A stretch of 48,875 nucleotides of DNA from assembly GCF_001039355.2 (NCBI RefSeq), contig NW_019775974.1:4560-53434 (forward strand), given 5' to 3'. The notes beneath the pieces were generated by a model that saw only the letters and a list, made by a program, of their open reading frames with translations, did no database searches and was not told where the DNA came from. Source of the DNA: Lingula anatina (taxonomy: Eukaryota > Brachiopoda > Lingulata > Lingulida > Lingulidae). The translations under genes and the position numbers were made by a program. Positions 1 to 11,329 of the stretch are shown piece by piece (the first letter of the stretch is position 1; each line of letters begins with the position of its first letter).

Positions 1-284
1 TTTTTTTTTTTTTTTTTTTTTTTTGGAGAACGGACGAAAATCGGTGCGCGCGCAGGATGTCATCCATAAAAATAAAAAAAGTGTGGCCTTATGTAAAATT
101 TGCATGATTATTTACGGGTATGTTAATCGAAAGGTATATATTTTACATGTTTAAGACACCAGTATAGCATGATGCCGTACGATTTTTAAGAATGAAAAAC
201 ATGTTTAGAGATGTAACTGTCGGGTGAAGACAATCTTCAATTTTATGTAAAATAAAACAATATGTGTATTTGCTGTCATTTCAG
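1..284. other. Upstream intron end, with poly-T tract
   Basis: Non-coding sequence before the first recognisable exon, presumably the 3' part of an intron. Positions 1-24 are an uninterrupted T run at the window edge. The rest is AT-rich and ends in a pyrimidine-containing acceptor with CAG at 282-284. No coding potential is visible. The exons for the protein's N-terminus and the first half of the PDZ domain must lie further upstream. Confidence 0.6.
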
Positions 285-318
285 GGCAGTGAAAATGGGG
301 GAGACACGGCTGTTGAAG
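285..318 (+). CDS. ARHGAP21/23: ARHGAP21/23-like exon E1 (loop within PDZ domain)
   Basis: This 34-nt exon encodes GSENGGDTAVE plus the first base of the next codon. It lies between an acceptor (tttcag) and a strong donor (gtaagg). Its phase-1 end joins the phase-1 start of E2 to give Asp, so the reading reads ...[19 protein letters not shown]. In the human protein the same place holds a variable Glu/Asn/Gly-rich loop (containing DEENGNRGG) just before the conserved [10 protein letters not shown], so the position fits. The exon is very short and the match is to a low-complexity loop; the call rests on splice sites, phase and position rather than on strong similarity. The exon begins in phase 0, and the PDZ carboxylate-binding loop must lie in an exon outside the window. 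Confidence 0.7.
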
Positions 319-2812
319 GTAAGGCAGGCTGCTTACTGTGTCCATATTTGTACCTGGGCATTTGTTTTTTGTTATGTGGGTGTTTGTCAAAATGATTTTA
401 TGGAAGAGTGTGTGTGTGTGTGTGCGTACATGTGTGCACGTGCGTTTGCATATATTTGTTCACATGGTTTTTATGTTATTGAATGTAGGGCTGCTTGTCT
501 TCATTTGTTTGTGGTAAGAGTTGACTTCTTAGTTCAGCATGAGGTGTTTTCAGTACAGATATGTTGTGAGTTCTGCTGTAGACTTAAGTAGCAGTCTTGT
601 CTCTCTGGAAGAACATGACACCTGGCAGATACTTGTACATCCACTGTTTATTGGAGGTCACACACTGACTGCAAATATACCAGAGCTTGTTCACCTTCGT
701 CAAGATTTTATACATTTCTTCATTTAAAATCTTCAGATTTCACAACGTTTTTTGGATATTATAGAGCAATGCTTTGACTTCTTTTTAGAAATAATGTTGG
801 TTTCACAGTTAGATTTTCTGACTTTCGTTCTGCTTGACCTTGATGAAGGTCACATTACTTTGTCCCTAGACTTCATAAAACTTTTAAAAAAGATATTTTG
901 AGCTCATAAAAGTATTTTTAGAGCTGAGTCATCTTAAAAGCATGTTTATTCTGATATTGATATATTTACAGCTAGGTTCACAGAAAGTGGAGGACTCTGA
1001 AAGGTTGTTTACCTAGATAATTCTTCCCTTAATTTAACACCTGGTATTCATCAGTGTGGCAGTGGAGCAGTTCCTGTTGAACACAGCTCTGGCTGGTAGA
1101 CCAGACAGGAGGTTTTTTTCGTGGAATCGGGGAATTCCGCTTTTTTACATGACCCCAGAGCAATTAAACCCTCAAAAATTAACGTAAGGTATTTGGTTCC
1201 ACAATAAATGTTCAGAGTTTTTTTTCTAAAACCCTGGCTCATGGCTGGTAAACTCCTCTCTGACACAGCCTCCTTATGTTGTCTTATATTATGTTGTCTT
1301 ATATTATCACTTTGGAATAGCAAGTTTTTACTTTTTCATTTGATTATTTGGTTACTTTTTCGTAGTCAATCAGGACTCCTGAAGAGGTGATTTTGTATCA
1401 GTTTGTAGGCTCAGTTTCTATAGCTCACTGGCTTTAGCCTTTTGCTTACCCATGTCTTTATCACACCCACACCTGCTTTCAACCAACCTATCTTATACCA
1501 ACCTCCTATGTGATTTTCTACCCACTCTCTTCTCCTAGCTACCAACCCCTCTTCCAGATATCACCCATCTGCCCACCCACATCAACTAATTGTAGTTGCC
1601 TCCCTCCTCTCTACCTCTATCTGCAACCCACCCCTGTCACTTGTGATAGAGAGAGAGAGAGAGACCTGCCTGCTGGCTACAGCCCCCTCCCCTCCCCCAG
1701 ATTCCCCGCTGCACCTTTCCTCCTATTTTCCCACCTTTCTCCGCCCACATGTCCTCCATCCACCCACGCACCCACATCACTGTGATATAACCACGGGTAG
1801 AGAGAGTCATAAACCTCTGTGTTGTCTGTAGCTCCTATACTTAGCCCCCAGTGCCAGTTAACATCATGTACCCAGTCAATTACCTGGTGATGTACTGCTC
1901 CAAGGAAAGGTCTCTCTTGTCCCCAAGAAATTGTGATGTCTCATTGATAGTCCATGTTTGGGGCACCTGCTGAGTGTAATGGCAGTCCAGGGATATGGAT
2001 GGTGTAATAATAGTTCTATCAAAAATCCATCTTGTGGCTGGTGATCCTGTATTGTCCAGATATTGTTTAATAAGGGATAGATATATACCACAGGGCCACC
2101 CATGAGTGATAAGAGCCCTGGGACAGTGTTATGTTTTCTTGCCTACAGAGAAGCTTGCCCAGAAAACTCTGTTATTTGCTGTTAAAGGGCCCTAAAGCTT
2201 AGAAAAAAGGCTCCTTTAAAGCATATTTTTTGCAACTGGATAAGTCTGGTTCAGTCTATGTAATAAGTTTTACGACAGCTAAATATCCTGGTTTAGGGCC
2301 CTTAGAATTATGATAGGGCCCAAAGACTTCAGAAGAGTAGGGATGGGATTTTTGGCACTTTCTCTGGGTAATAGATTTTGGGCAGACCATTATCCTTATT
2401 CAGGACCATGTAGAGAAGTAATGGGGCCCGCCAGACAGCAGGAAAGAGATAATAGAAGCATCTTCTCTGGGTAATGGCTTGGCTCATCAGCTGATTTGAG
2501 TGTTTTTTAAGTGTGTTTATGACCAGGATAGAAGTGGCAGTGAAAGAGTAAAACTCCAATTTGAAATAGATCTGGAGCTGGTTTTCTGGAAAACAAGCCC
2601 AGAGTTGGCCAAAATATTGGAGGCAGTGCTAAGTTTTCCTGGCAGTCTGCAGGACAGTAGAGGAAAGAGTTAGTTTTGGTGCAGATCAAATCTTGTCACT
2701 ATCAGAGATAGGAGTAGATATCTGACTGTAGACAGCTGCTGGTGTAGTACAACATGGATGACAGGGGTAAGACTGAAAACATAGGATATATTGGGAAATG
2801 AACAGAATAACA

Positions 2813-2850
<38 letters not shown>

Positions 2851-3269
2851 ACGAATACACGTGTTTGCCTGCCTGCTTGCTTGTTGGCCTCTGTGTGTGT
2901 GTGTGTGTGTGTGTGTGCACGCGTGCGCTTGCGTGCGTACATGGGTGAGTGTGTGTGCATGTGTGTCTGTGAACAGGTGTTGTTGGAATGAAATGAGGCA
3001 TTCATGGTACTGTTTTATATTTCAAATAAATTAAGTACTGATTTCGGATATTTTGTTGAAAACTTATGATTTGAACTCATCTACCTATCTTTTCCTTGAT
3101 TTCATTTTGCTGTTTTTCACATGAACTGCCTGCCTTTGACAAAAGTTTTTTTATGAATTATTGTTGCTGATTGTAAAAAAAAAGCAAAAAGGATCCTATT
3201 GTTTTATTTTAAATCTGGACTTCAGTCTTAATAATAAAAATATAAAATTAATTATGATTATCGTTCCAG
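319..3269 (+). other. Intron 1: low-complexity, TG repeats
   Basis: A 2.95-kb intron between E1 and E2. It holds a pyrimidine-rich stretch at about 1440-1780 (CCCACC/CTCC-rich with a short GA tract near 1648), two TG microsatellites (about 2815-2848 and 2893-2917) and otherwise AT-rich sequence. Short open frames here come from the TG repeats or the pyrimidine bias and have no recognisable protein content. The acceptor is the ttccag ending at 3269. Confidence 0.75.
2815..2960. repeat. TG microsatellite pair
   Basis: Two (TG)n blocks (about 2815-2848 and 2893-2917) are separated by a spacer rich in TGCC and TTGC, and are followed by degenerate TGTG sequence. This is a compound microsatellite in intron 1. 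The overlapping open frames on both strands are Cys/Val or Thr/His repeats and are not genes. Confidence 0.9.
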
Positions 3270-3456
3270 ATCACAAACGCAAGCGGACCAAGCTGAGCTC
3301 CCTAGAGCCCATGGACACAATATTTGTGAAACACGTGAAAGCGGGTGGACCAGCGCAGTTGGCAGGACTCAACCAAGGCGACCGTATTGTTTCCGTCAAC
3401 GGGGAGTCTGTCACTGGGAAAACTTACTCTCAAGTTATAGCATTAATACAAGCAAG
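3270..3456 (+). CDS. ARHGAP21/23: ARHGAP21/23-like exon E2 (PDZ domain core)
   Basis: This exon encodes about 62 residues, beginning [16 protein letters not shown] and continuing through [31 protein letters not shown] and [14 protein letters not shown]. It is the second half of a PDZ domain: the beta strand with IFVK, the GGPA..AGL helix, GDRI.SVNG and the peptide-binding alpha helix. These blocks match human ARHGAP21/23 ([34 protein letters not shown]) closely, and this is the best single identifier in the 5' part of the gene. In ARHGAP21/23 the PDZ domain recruits partners to cell junctions and other membranes. The exon is phase 1 at the 5' end and phase 2 at the 3' end (AG|T gives Ser with E3); the donor is gtaggc. 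Confidence 0.95.
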
Positions 3457-5881
3457 GTAGGCTGCAGCTTATTTTATACCTGACTCACTTTTGCATGGAG
3501 AGTTTTTGACTTCAAAACTTTGTGAAAAGTCAAATTGTTTAGCTTACCTTTTTGAGTTTCTTAATCATTTTTTTTCTCTTTTTTGCCAAAATGAAAGTGT
3601 TAAACCACTGGCTGGGGTTAATAGATTGTTTGCTCCTTTGTAAGTGCTCAGACAAGTTTAACATGAAATCCAGGCTAAACAATGTGATTGGTTTTGTAAG
3701 CATTGCTGTGGAATGGGATGTGCTGATGGTAGATAAGAAAATTGTGAGTGATAGGTTTTGTGTGGATTGCTGTGGATTGAAATGGTTTGGTGGAAGATGA
3801 GGAAAATCTGTTTGATGAGCAAACAAAATACAAACAGATTTCCAGGAAAATGTGAAACTCGTTGTTGGAAATTATAATACAATTTTAAACAGTATTCCAT
3901 TGCCATGAGCATCTACTGTTAATGTCAGTAATTACAGTCTGGTATGGTAATAGATATCAGTACAGCTACATAGTATCAGTATTGGAGCCCCCTAGTAATG
4001 GTATAGGGTCATAAATTGATATTCCATCGTTAATGCCATTGATTAATGGCCAGTGTTATCCTATTTGCTAGGACACAGTGGAGGAAATTGTCCAGTTCCA
4101 AAGCATGGTGCAACTCAGGGATCATATTTAGAATGTACTAGACAGTTATCACAAACTTTATGGTAAAATTTCTAGTGATCATGAGATCATACTCTACTTT
4201 CTAGTCGCCTACTAACGATAAAAAATAATACCTCCATTGTCAGCAGTAATAATACTTGGAACAAAAAGACAGCTTGTGATATTCATAGTAAGCTATATTT
4301 TCCCCCAGAATGCTGGGTTAAGGAAAGACAACATCAGAGTCATTATTTTAGTTTCCAAATGAAAATTCTGGATACAAATGTCTGCATATTGTTTTACCGT
4401 TGATTTATAAGATCATCAGCTCTGCTAATACAAGATGAACCACTGCTGGCAAGGATGTCTGCTACCATTACAGCAGGAGTTATGGGACATTAAGAACAAT
4501 AGGAAGATTTATATGCAATAGTCAAAATGGAAATGAAATGTAACTGCTGGAGGAAAAGGCAAAATGTGGATCTTAATCCATGTATTTTGTTGCTGCAGAA
4601 TACTTAAAAACGTTCCATATGTCAGGTTAGTGAGGTTTGCAGACATGTCCATGTCTTTGATGGCATATTGTCATCCAAAGTCTTCATCTAAAAGTATAGT
4701 GAGACCAGCTGCATCATAAGTTATAGTAATGACTCAATCCTTTCAATCAGCCAAAATCATCAATCTTTCAGATACATATTATGGTATCATTAAAACTATG
4801 TTTGTGTATTGCATTTGTGGTGTTTTTACTACATAGAAGAGAACTATAGGATGACCTGCTTCTCGTTCTTGTTGCTTCCACTGTTTTTGTATTTTATGAA
4901 TTAACTTTAAAAATGCCACATATGTAGAATTCACATTTTTTCCCACTAAAAAAATTGAGTCAATGCCCAACCCCTACTGAATGCTGCCTTTGAATTCTCT
5001 ACCTTGTTGCAGATGAAATGCTAAAAACATATCTTAAAACAATGCAGATTAGTTATTCAGCAATTCAGCAATATATTTAATCGAAGACTTTAAGTTCAAA
5101 ATGTTAGTCAGCTATCAAGACTTAGCCTTGGTGTATGTGTTAAAATGTTAGTCAGCTATCAGTCAGAGCCCAGCCCCAGTGTTATTCTGTGTGGTCATAT
5201 CAGTCCGTGTCAGAGTCAGTTAGAGTTCACAGCATAGCTGAGGATGTTCTACCAGCGACCCCGCGGCTCTTAACATTTCTGTGAAAAATTGAAAACCTTG
5301 TTGTCATGGCAACCAGTGGTAGGTAATACTGCCAGAGTATCTGCAATTACTGTTACACCAGGGGCACCGCCGCACTTAACATTTCTACACAATTTAAAAA
5401 AAATGGTTAATCTTCTTGCCTAGGTCTTGGATGGTAATGTGAAAATTATGGCAGTTTGGAATAATTACCTGCTAGGTCATGCTAGGAAACAAAATAGTTT
5501 ATGCATTTTGATTTTTTTTACTCAAGCAAATAATGGTATTTTTTTAGATAAAGGGAAATAATAGGCAATGTAGTTGAAAAAGAGGAAAAAAAAGAAGTAG
5601 GTTGGCTGTAGAGGTATATATTGAATCTGGCAGTGTGTTAGTTGAGCCATCTCAGCAGAGTCACATCTTAGTAATCTTCTCTACCACAATGAGCACACTG
5701 AAGGCAGCTCTAGCCAACCAAGGTATTACTCCAGGTAAGACCAGCTACATAGAGAGAGGCTTCTGTTTTCAATCCAGGAAGACTGAGTCAGTCACTTAGT
5801 TTTGGGGAAAAACATGTTTACAGCAGTGTTTGGCATTACTGACAGCTGCTGCCTGATGTATTGAGGGGATGGGTTCGTGGT

Positions 5882-5902
5882 GGGGGGGGGGGGGGGGGGG
5901 GG
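5882..5902. repeat. Poly-G run (21 G)
   Basis: An uninterrupted 21-base G homopolymer on the + strand. A second run of about 17 G lies near 9371-9387. Runs this long can form G-quadruplex structures and are prone to sequencing-length error, so the exact length is unreliable. Confidence 0.9.
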
Positions 5903-7072
5903 CACAGGTGAGTTACCTGGCTCTAAGCCAACTTATCTCCTTCTCTGCCAACATAGCAAGCACACAGATTACTTAAGATAATACAGTCTTAATATTTATT
6001 CTGCAATGTCCAAAGGTTATCTGACTTTATATTGTGATATGAAAGAGAAATGAAAAGATATAATGAACTCCAGCCTCTAGAAGGTAGTGATAAAATGCAT
6101 TACTAAGTATTACTTATCTCAGGTAGTGTATTGACAGGAGACTTGAAAGTCTAGAGAAGAAGATTATCGTTTACACACAACTAAATCCCAACTTTGTTAT
6201 CAAAATTGACATAACATGCAAACAGTTTTGAAATGAAGCGTGTTGTTTATGTGCTTACACAGGCACCTTCTACTACAAGTAACAGCACAGTTTGTATCTG
6301 TATAGCAGAGTTTTTGTTGTTAATATGTGTATTAATTGTGGAGGTTGTAGTTGTGGTTTACCTAGTGGTTGATATCAGTAAATACCATGCTATCACCGCG
6401 GGACAGCAAGGCCAGTTCCGGGTTATTTACTCAGCAACCTCTGTACATTGTGAACTGAAAAGTCTCCTGGCAAACCTTTATATAGAAATGTACTATTCCT
6501 GTAACAGCTACCATTCTCTACCACTGTTGTTGTTGCTAACATGTTGTTATTGCTGCTATTGCTTATGACAGACACCAATAAACTCTGTATGGGTTATAGT
6601 AACTGTTGTTGTTGCTGCTTACATGTTGTTATTGCTGTTTTTGTTTATTAGCACTGTGTGAGTAACTGTAATTGTTGTTTTCTGACTGTTACCGTCATCA
6701 TAGAGATTATTACGTCAAAGGTCACATTGATCCCGTTGATGTGGTAGTCTGTTACTGTTATTGTTATTGCTAGATAGCAGTAGATATTATTTTATTGCTA
6801 TAGTAAACAAACTGTCATTGCTTTCATTGAGTTTCATGCTGATGGTATTGCTGTCATTGTATATCATTGGTGATATTGTACTATTATTGTTTTCCCAGAC
6901 AAGATGACAGTGTTATCCCAGCCGTGTGGTGACCTAATCCAATGTGTTATTCCTATTAAGAAGAGTATTTAGAAAGTTTATCTGTTTGATCAGTTGATAG
7001 CAGGTTACAGAGCTGAAATGTTATCATGCCAGTGAAGTAGAGTGGTGTGTGGTGTTGACACTAGGAGACTGG

Positions 7073-7180
7073 TGTCCTCATTCTGTCTAACACCACCGGT
7101 GACACAGCGTCCTCATTCTGTCTAACACCACCGGTGACACGGCGTCCTCATTCTGTCTAACACCACTGGTGACACAGACT
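7073..7180. repeat. 35-bp tandem repeat, 3 copies
   Basis: The unit begins GTCCTCATTCTGTCTAACAC and continues with CACCGGTGACACAGC. It occurs three times head to tail with only one or two substitutions between copies. It is non-coding and intronic. Confidence 0.9.
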
Positions 7181-7859
7181 ATTCTGAAAGGCTTTTAGTG
7201 TCATTGTGAAATATGGTGTACTTGGGGCACAAACATGGTAAGCTATAGGAAGGTTTTGGAGAAGTCTGAATGCAATGGCTCAATAGCTCTTGATTATGTA
7301 GAGCATTTCGTGAGAGATAAAGAAATGTGTGGTGACATAATTTAATGCTATAGAATGTTGTGTTTAGATATCTATAACACCACTACAGGAAATGAGGGTG
7401 ATGAAAAAGATTAATTTATTTGTGCTGTATAGTGTCACGAGTTGCAAATTAGAATTTTATATCTTTGTTTGATATTTTAGACATTCTAATTAGAGTGTGT
7501 GTGTGTGAGAGAGAGAGGTTTTAATATAGTTGTAGTAGGGTCTTTGCTGTAGTGTAAAGTAGCCTTCATATGTCTGCAGTCAGCTGTAGTCAGTTACAAG
7601 ACTATACAGACTGGTCAGATAACACAGTCTACAGAGTCCACAGTCTTTATATTAGTACTGCAGCACTGACTGTGCCAGAGAGAAGAGCTGAGATGACTGT
7701 AGCTGACTTATATGGTGATTCACTGGCTCAGGAAGCATATATAGGAAATAGTATGTTATCACACACAGCTCTATCACACACACACTCACACTGACTGCTG
7801 GAGTACAGGCTGGAGGTTTGGAATACTTCACTTCAATATAGACAGTAGCAGGAGGTATG

Positions 7860-8165
7860 CTGTAGTCTACTATATGATATATATGTCTACTGTGGCTGGA
7901 AGGATAAAGTAGTTTATTATATAAAGCATATGTCTTCTGTGGCTAGATAGACTGTTAGCTGGGAAATACCAAGACTGGAGAGGATTGGTCTGCTATGTAA
8001 TATATATATATATGTCTATTGTGGCTAGGAGTATATAGCACTCTACTGTATCATGTACATGTCTACTGTGGCTGGAAATATGTAGTAGTCTAATACATGA
8101 TATATATGTCTACTTTGGCTGGATAGACAGCTAGCTGAGAAATACTAAGACTGGAGATCATTGCA
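7860..8165. repeat. Imperfect direct duplication of ~160 bp
   Basis: Blocks containing TATATATGTCTACTGTGGCT, then GGATAGAC.G.TAGCTGGGAAATAC, then AAGACTGGAGA occur twice (about 7870-7990 and 8035-8160) with moderate divergence. This is an old local duplication in intron 2, with extra partial copies of the TGTCTACTGTGGCT motif between them. Confidence 0.7.
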
Positions 8166-8369
8166 CTTGTGTTGGATTAATTCCTTGTGTTTTAAAAATG
8201 TCTATTGTTTAGGTAAGTGGTAAGCTATACGGAGGTATTGTAGTCTAAGATATCTGTTTGTAGATATGTAATATAAATGTAAATATGTACAGTCTATGAC
8301 CATATTTACATTCACATATTTTACAAGCTGGGTGGATCCAACTCTGCAATCAGTGGAATCAGCTATATT

Positions 8370-8490
8370 GTCTGACACACCCCTGGAGCAGCTAGGGGGT
8401 TATTAACTATCGTGTGCTGTTAAGCTGATTTCACTTATTTTACCGTAGCCAGAATCCCCTACATGGTTGGACCGACCTAGCTTACAGGCT
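8370..8490. mobile_element. MITE remnant related to the 15131 element
   Basis: The block GGGTTATTAACTATCG followed by GTTAAGCTGATTT, then AGAATCCCCT and GGACCGACCTAGCT, matches the interior and right side of the terminal-inverted-repeat element at 15131-15388 (GGTAATTAACTATCG, GAGAATCCCCT, GGACCGATCC.GCTAG). The left end is poorly preserved, so this is called a degraded copy. Confidence 0.5.
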
Positions 8491-8591
8491 GTGGAAATCT
8501 AAATGTGTCCTTACTGTCTATGCTGAGGGCACCACTCCCTAAGACAGTTGGTTTGGAGCTTCCTACAGCTTACATATAATACACAGAGTAA

Positions 8592-8593
<2 letters not shown>

Positions 8594-8654
<61 letters not shown>
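8594..8654. repeat. (GT)30 microsatellite
   Basis: A perfect GT dinucleotide tract of about 60 bp in intron 2. The Thr/His open frame on the opposite strand is a product of the repeat. Confidence 0.95.
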
Positions 8655-8655
<1 letters not shown>

Positions 8656-8843
8656 TACACAAGACATAGGGAGTGAGATGGTACAGATTGACTATTAAAG
8701 TACATACATGGAAAATGGAACACTGGGAAGTCTTGTAATTCCTGGAAATTCATCAGAATTGAGAAAGTCACAGCATTTGTTCAATAGTGGATTGTTTTCA
8801 GTACATTTGTGAGGAATTAAAGGCTAAATTTGGTGTTTGTTTC

Positions 8844-8906
8844 AATCCGATTTTTACACCCTTTAATGTCATCTTTGGTGTCATTAAAGGGTGTAAAAGT
8901 CGGATT
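8844..8906. other. Near-perfect 25-bp-stem hairpin
   Basis: The left arm AATCCGA followed by TTTTTACACCCTTTAATG pairs with the right arm CATTAAAGGGTGTAAAAG followed by TCGGATT, with one mismatch (a G-U wobble in RNA read in one direction) and a 13-nt loop. The total length of 63 nt is in the range of animal pre-miRNA hairpins. The stem is more perfect than most miRNA precursors, so a tiny foldback transposon remnant is equally plausible. No expression evidence is available from sequence alone. Confidence 0.6.
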
Positions 8907-10964
8907 TTAAAATATCATGGTATGTCAGCAAGAAAAATCGTAAGGGCAAAATGGTGGCTGTCAAACTACTGGTGAATGCTTTCTGTTCTATTACGTTGGT
9001 TGTGATATATATATGTACAGCAATACGGTAATGATGACGTCATGTCTGTTTGATAAGGAGGAAAACTGTTTTTTTTTTTGTTCCCAGAAATATTGAGGAG
9101 AGCCAATAAATTCTGACCTCTTTATCCTCATTGACTGAGGAAGGTGATTTACAGTGAGGCAGTTTCTGTTAAATGCTCTGTATAACAGTGTAATTAAGTG
9201 AAAGGTACTTGTCTGTGGATAACTACAAATAAATCACCACAATGTGTCATACTAAGGTGCTTTTCTACTGTACTTGGCATTGCTTAACTTTGGACACATA
9301 TCAGAAATGTTACAAGGATATCTAACCACTGGAAACCCACCTAGTCATTGTCTTGCAGTGATCTGGGAGTGGGGGGGGGGGGGGGGACTAAAATTTGTCA
9401 GTAAAGACTGACACCAAGTTTGTAACAGAAACTATTAAAACTGTATAATCAAGTGAGGAAATTATATTTATTTCTGTGTCTGATGCTACCGTGGGTTTCC
9501 TATCTGATATAAATATGAAGTCTGACCAGGGTGATGTACATGTATGAGGGCAGTGGCTTTGTGGAGGTTTGTGTCAGAAATATGACTCAGATATAAAAGT
9601 TGTCTGGTATTTTTATTATCTGAGGAGCAGATTCTCTACTGGGATCTTCAGCACAGTGGGTGTGTACTCTGTACTATCTTCAGCACAGTGGGTATGGTCT
9701 CTGTACTGTCTGGGTATACTTATAATTCAGGAGTTGATGGCAGAAATAGACAGTATCACCAATGCAGATATAGGTGTATATTTAGATGAAAATAAGAACA
9801 CTTAAAAGCTGTTGCAGTGTGAGAGCCATATATTACAATTCTACCAATTTACCGATTTCAAGATGACTGATAGGTAGGTACCTAAATTGATAAAACTAAC
9901 AGTAGACTTGCTTGATGGAGTTTTTATGGGACAAATTTTTATAGGGGAAATATGGTAACATCAAATACCAGTCTTTATCCTAAGCCATGTACCAGTAAAC
10001 ACATGACCTCAGACCTACGCCATCCAGCCGTATCCAAACATCAAAACACTCTGGAAGTGAAAACAAAGTGTTTCAGAGGAAAGTCATCTGCTGTTGATTT
10101 CTGCACATATTTGTAGCAGATGTCAATTCCTGCTGGCTGATATTGTCTGCAGTCCACTAGACTGGGAGAACTTCTCCACCAGCTTGATATTACAAATGGT
10201 ATTACAATTGTTTAATAGGAGCCGGGTATGGATTGTGTAGAATTTAGGTATCAAGGTAATGAGAGAGAGAGAGAGGCTGAAGGATATGTTCTAATATCCA
10301 TAATGAAAATGAAGCCAATACTAGTGGTCTGTTATTGTATCTATAGTTTGATGGAAAATGTTGGTTTATGTGGATGATAGAAATTGGCCAAATGGACTAC
10401 CTGTATTCTCTCAAATATTCAATACTCAAACAGATTTAAAGTATAAATCGGTGCAGTCAACTTTTTAATTGAATTAAATTTTGAAGACCAAAAGTTCATA
10501 AAACTGAAGTGTGTGGCAGTTACTTCAGTATTCTGTGATATTCAATCTACATTAGCCAGCACTGTGTATGGTATACTGCCAACAAAATTTCTGAAATCAT
10601 TTCTACTTTCCCCCTTGCTGTATGATGTAATGTACACTGGAGCTGTGGCAAACATCTAACAAATTTCCGTGGTACACTGATTTGAACCCACAGGCTACTT
10701 GTACTTACTACTACCATACAGGGTTTTAGTATGAAACATGTAAAAAAAACCCATTGGAGAAGGTGAAGGTCATTGTTGAGAGGTGAAGGTCACAGGCTCT
10801 TCTTATCAAAGGCTAGAATCTATTACATGCTCATATTGCATGATAAACACTGCAGAAAACAGACTACTTCATAAAGTGAAGTTGACACAAACACGGAATT
10901 CTTTCACTTATCTTGTTATTGTATGAGGGTGAATGTAAGGCTAATATAATTGAATTATGTTAGA

Positions 10965-11232
10965 TGTGACACTGTGTTAGATGTGACAGTGTGGTAGGTG
11001 TGATAATGTTTGATGAAACTGTGTTAGGTTTAGTTTCATATATGACAGTGTGTTAGTTGTGACAGTGTGGTAGATGTGTTAGTTGTGACAGTGTGGTAGA
11101 TGTGTTGTGACAGTGTGGTAGATGTGTTAGTTGTGACAGTGTGGTAAATGTGTTAGGTGTGACAGTGTGGTAGATGTGTTAGTTGTGACAGTGTGGTAAA
11201 TGTGTTAGGTGTGACGTGTTAGGTGTGACAGT
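10965..11232. repeat. GTGACAGTGTGGTAGATGTG minisatellite
   Basis: About ten irregular copies of a roughly 25-bp unit built from TGTTAG(T/G)TGTGACAGTG and TGGTAGATG. The array ends about 40 nt before the acceptor of E3, so it occupies the region where the branch point would be expected to start. Confidence 0.85.
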
Positions 11233-11274
11233 GTATGAAACAAATGTCATACTATTTCTTTCTTGTTCTTTCAG

Positions 11275-11329
11275 TGACTCCACCCTGCAGTTACTGGTAG
11301 TCCCCAAAGATGATGACATACTACAGATG
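11275..11329 (+). CDS. ARHGAP21/23: ARHGAP21/23-like exon E3 (last PDZ strand)
   Basis: This 55-nt exon joins E2 in phase 2 to read SDSTLQLLVVPKDDDILQM. The human sequences have SDTTLEL.VMPKDEDILQ at the same place, so identity of the exon is secure despite its size. It supplies the last beta strand of the PDZ domain and the conserved acidic PKDDDIL motif. It ends in phase 0 at a gtaggt donor and joins E4 directly to read DILQM-AYQTSAYNQG. This resembles the vertebrate ARHGAP23 arrangement (DILQ-LAYSQDAY) and lacks the extra residues (LQFTKDVTA) seen in human ARHGAP21. The acceptor is the strong pyrimidine tract ttctttcttgttctttcag. Confidence 0.93.

Larger units (their letters stand above)
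3457..11274 (+). other. Intron 2: 7.8 kb, repeat-rich
   Basis: Intron between the PDZ core exon and the last PDZ strand. Separately listed features are a 21-base G run, a 35-bp triplication, an imperfect 160-bp duplication, a (GT)30 tract, a MITE remnant, a 63-nt hairpin and a minisatellite ending about 40 nt before the E3 acceptor. The remaining stretches (3457-5880, 5903-7070, 8907-10960) show no exon-like conservation, only AT-rich sequence and small direct repeats such as the 20-mer near 5106 and 5146 and the 20-mer near 9648 and 9682. Confidence 0.75.

Noticed and set aside
1510-1831. Pro/Ser-rich open frames near a pyrimidine-rich tract
   Set aside because: Composition follows the CCC/CTC bias; no acceptor-donor pair in a phase compatible with E1 and E2, which already join perfectly.
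6233-6568. 111-codon hydrophobic open frame in intron 2
   Set aside because: Rich in Leu/Val/Cys from a TTG/GTT-biased stretch; no splice support or recognisable homology.
7570-7794. 74-codon + strand open frame in intron 2
   Set aside because: No family similarity, lies in a region of local direct repeats, ends in a CACACA tract and has no phase-compatible splice pair.
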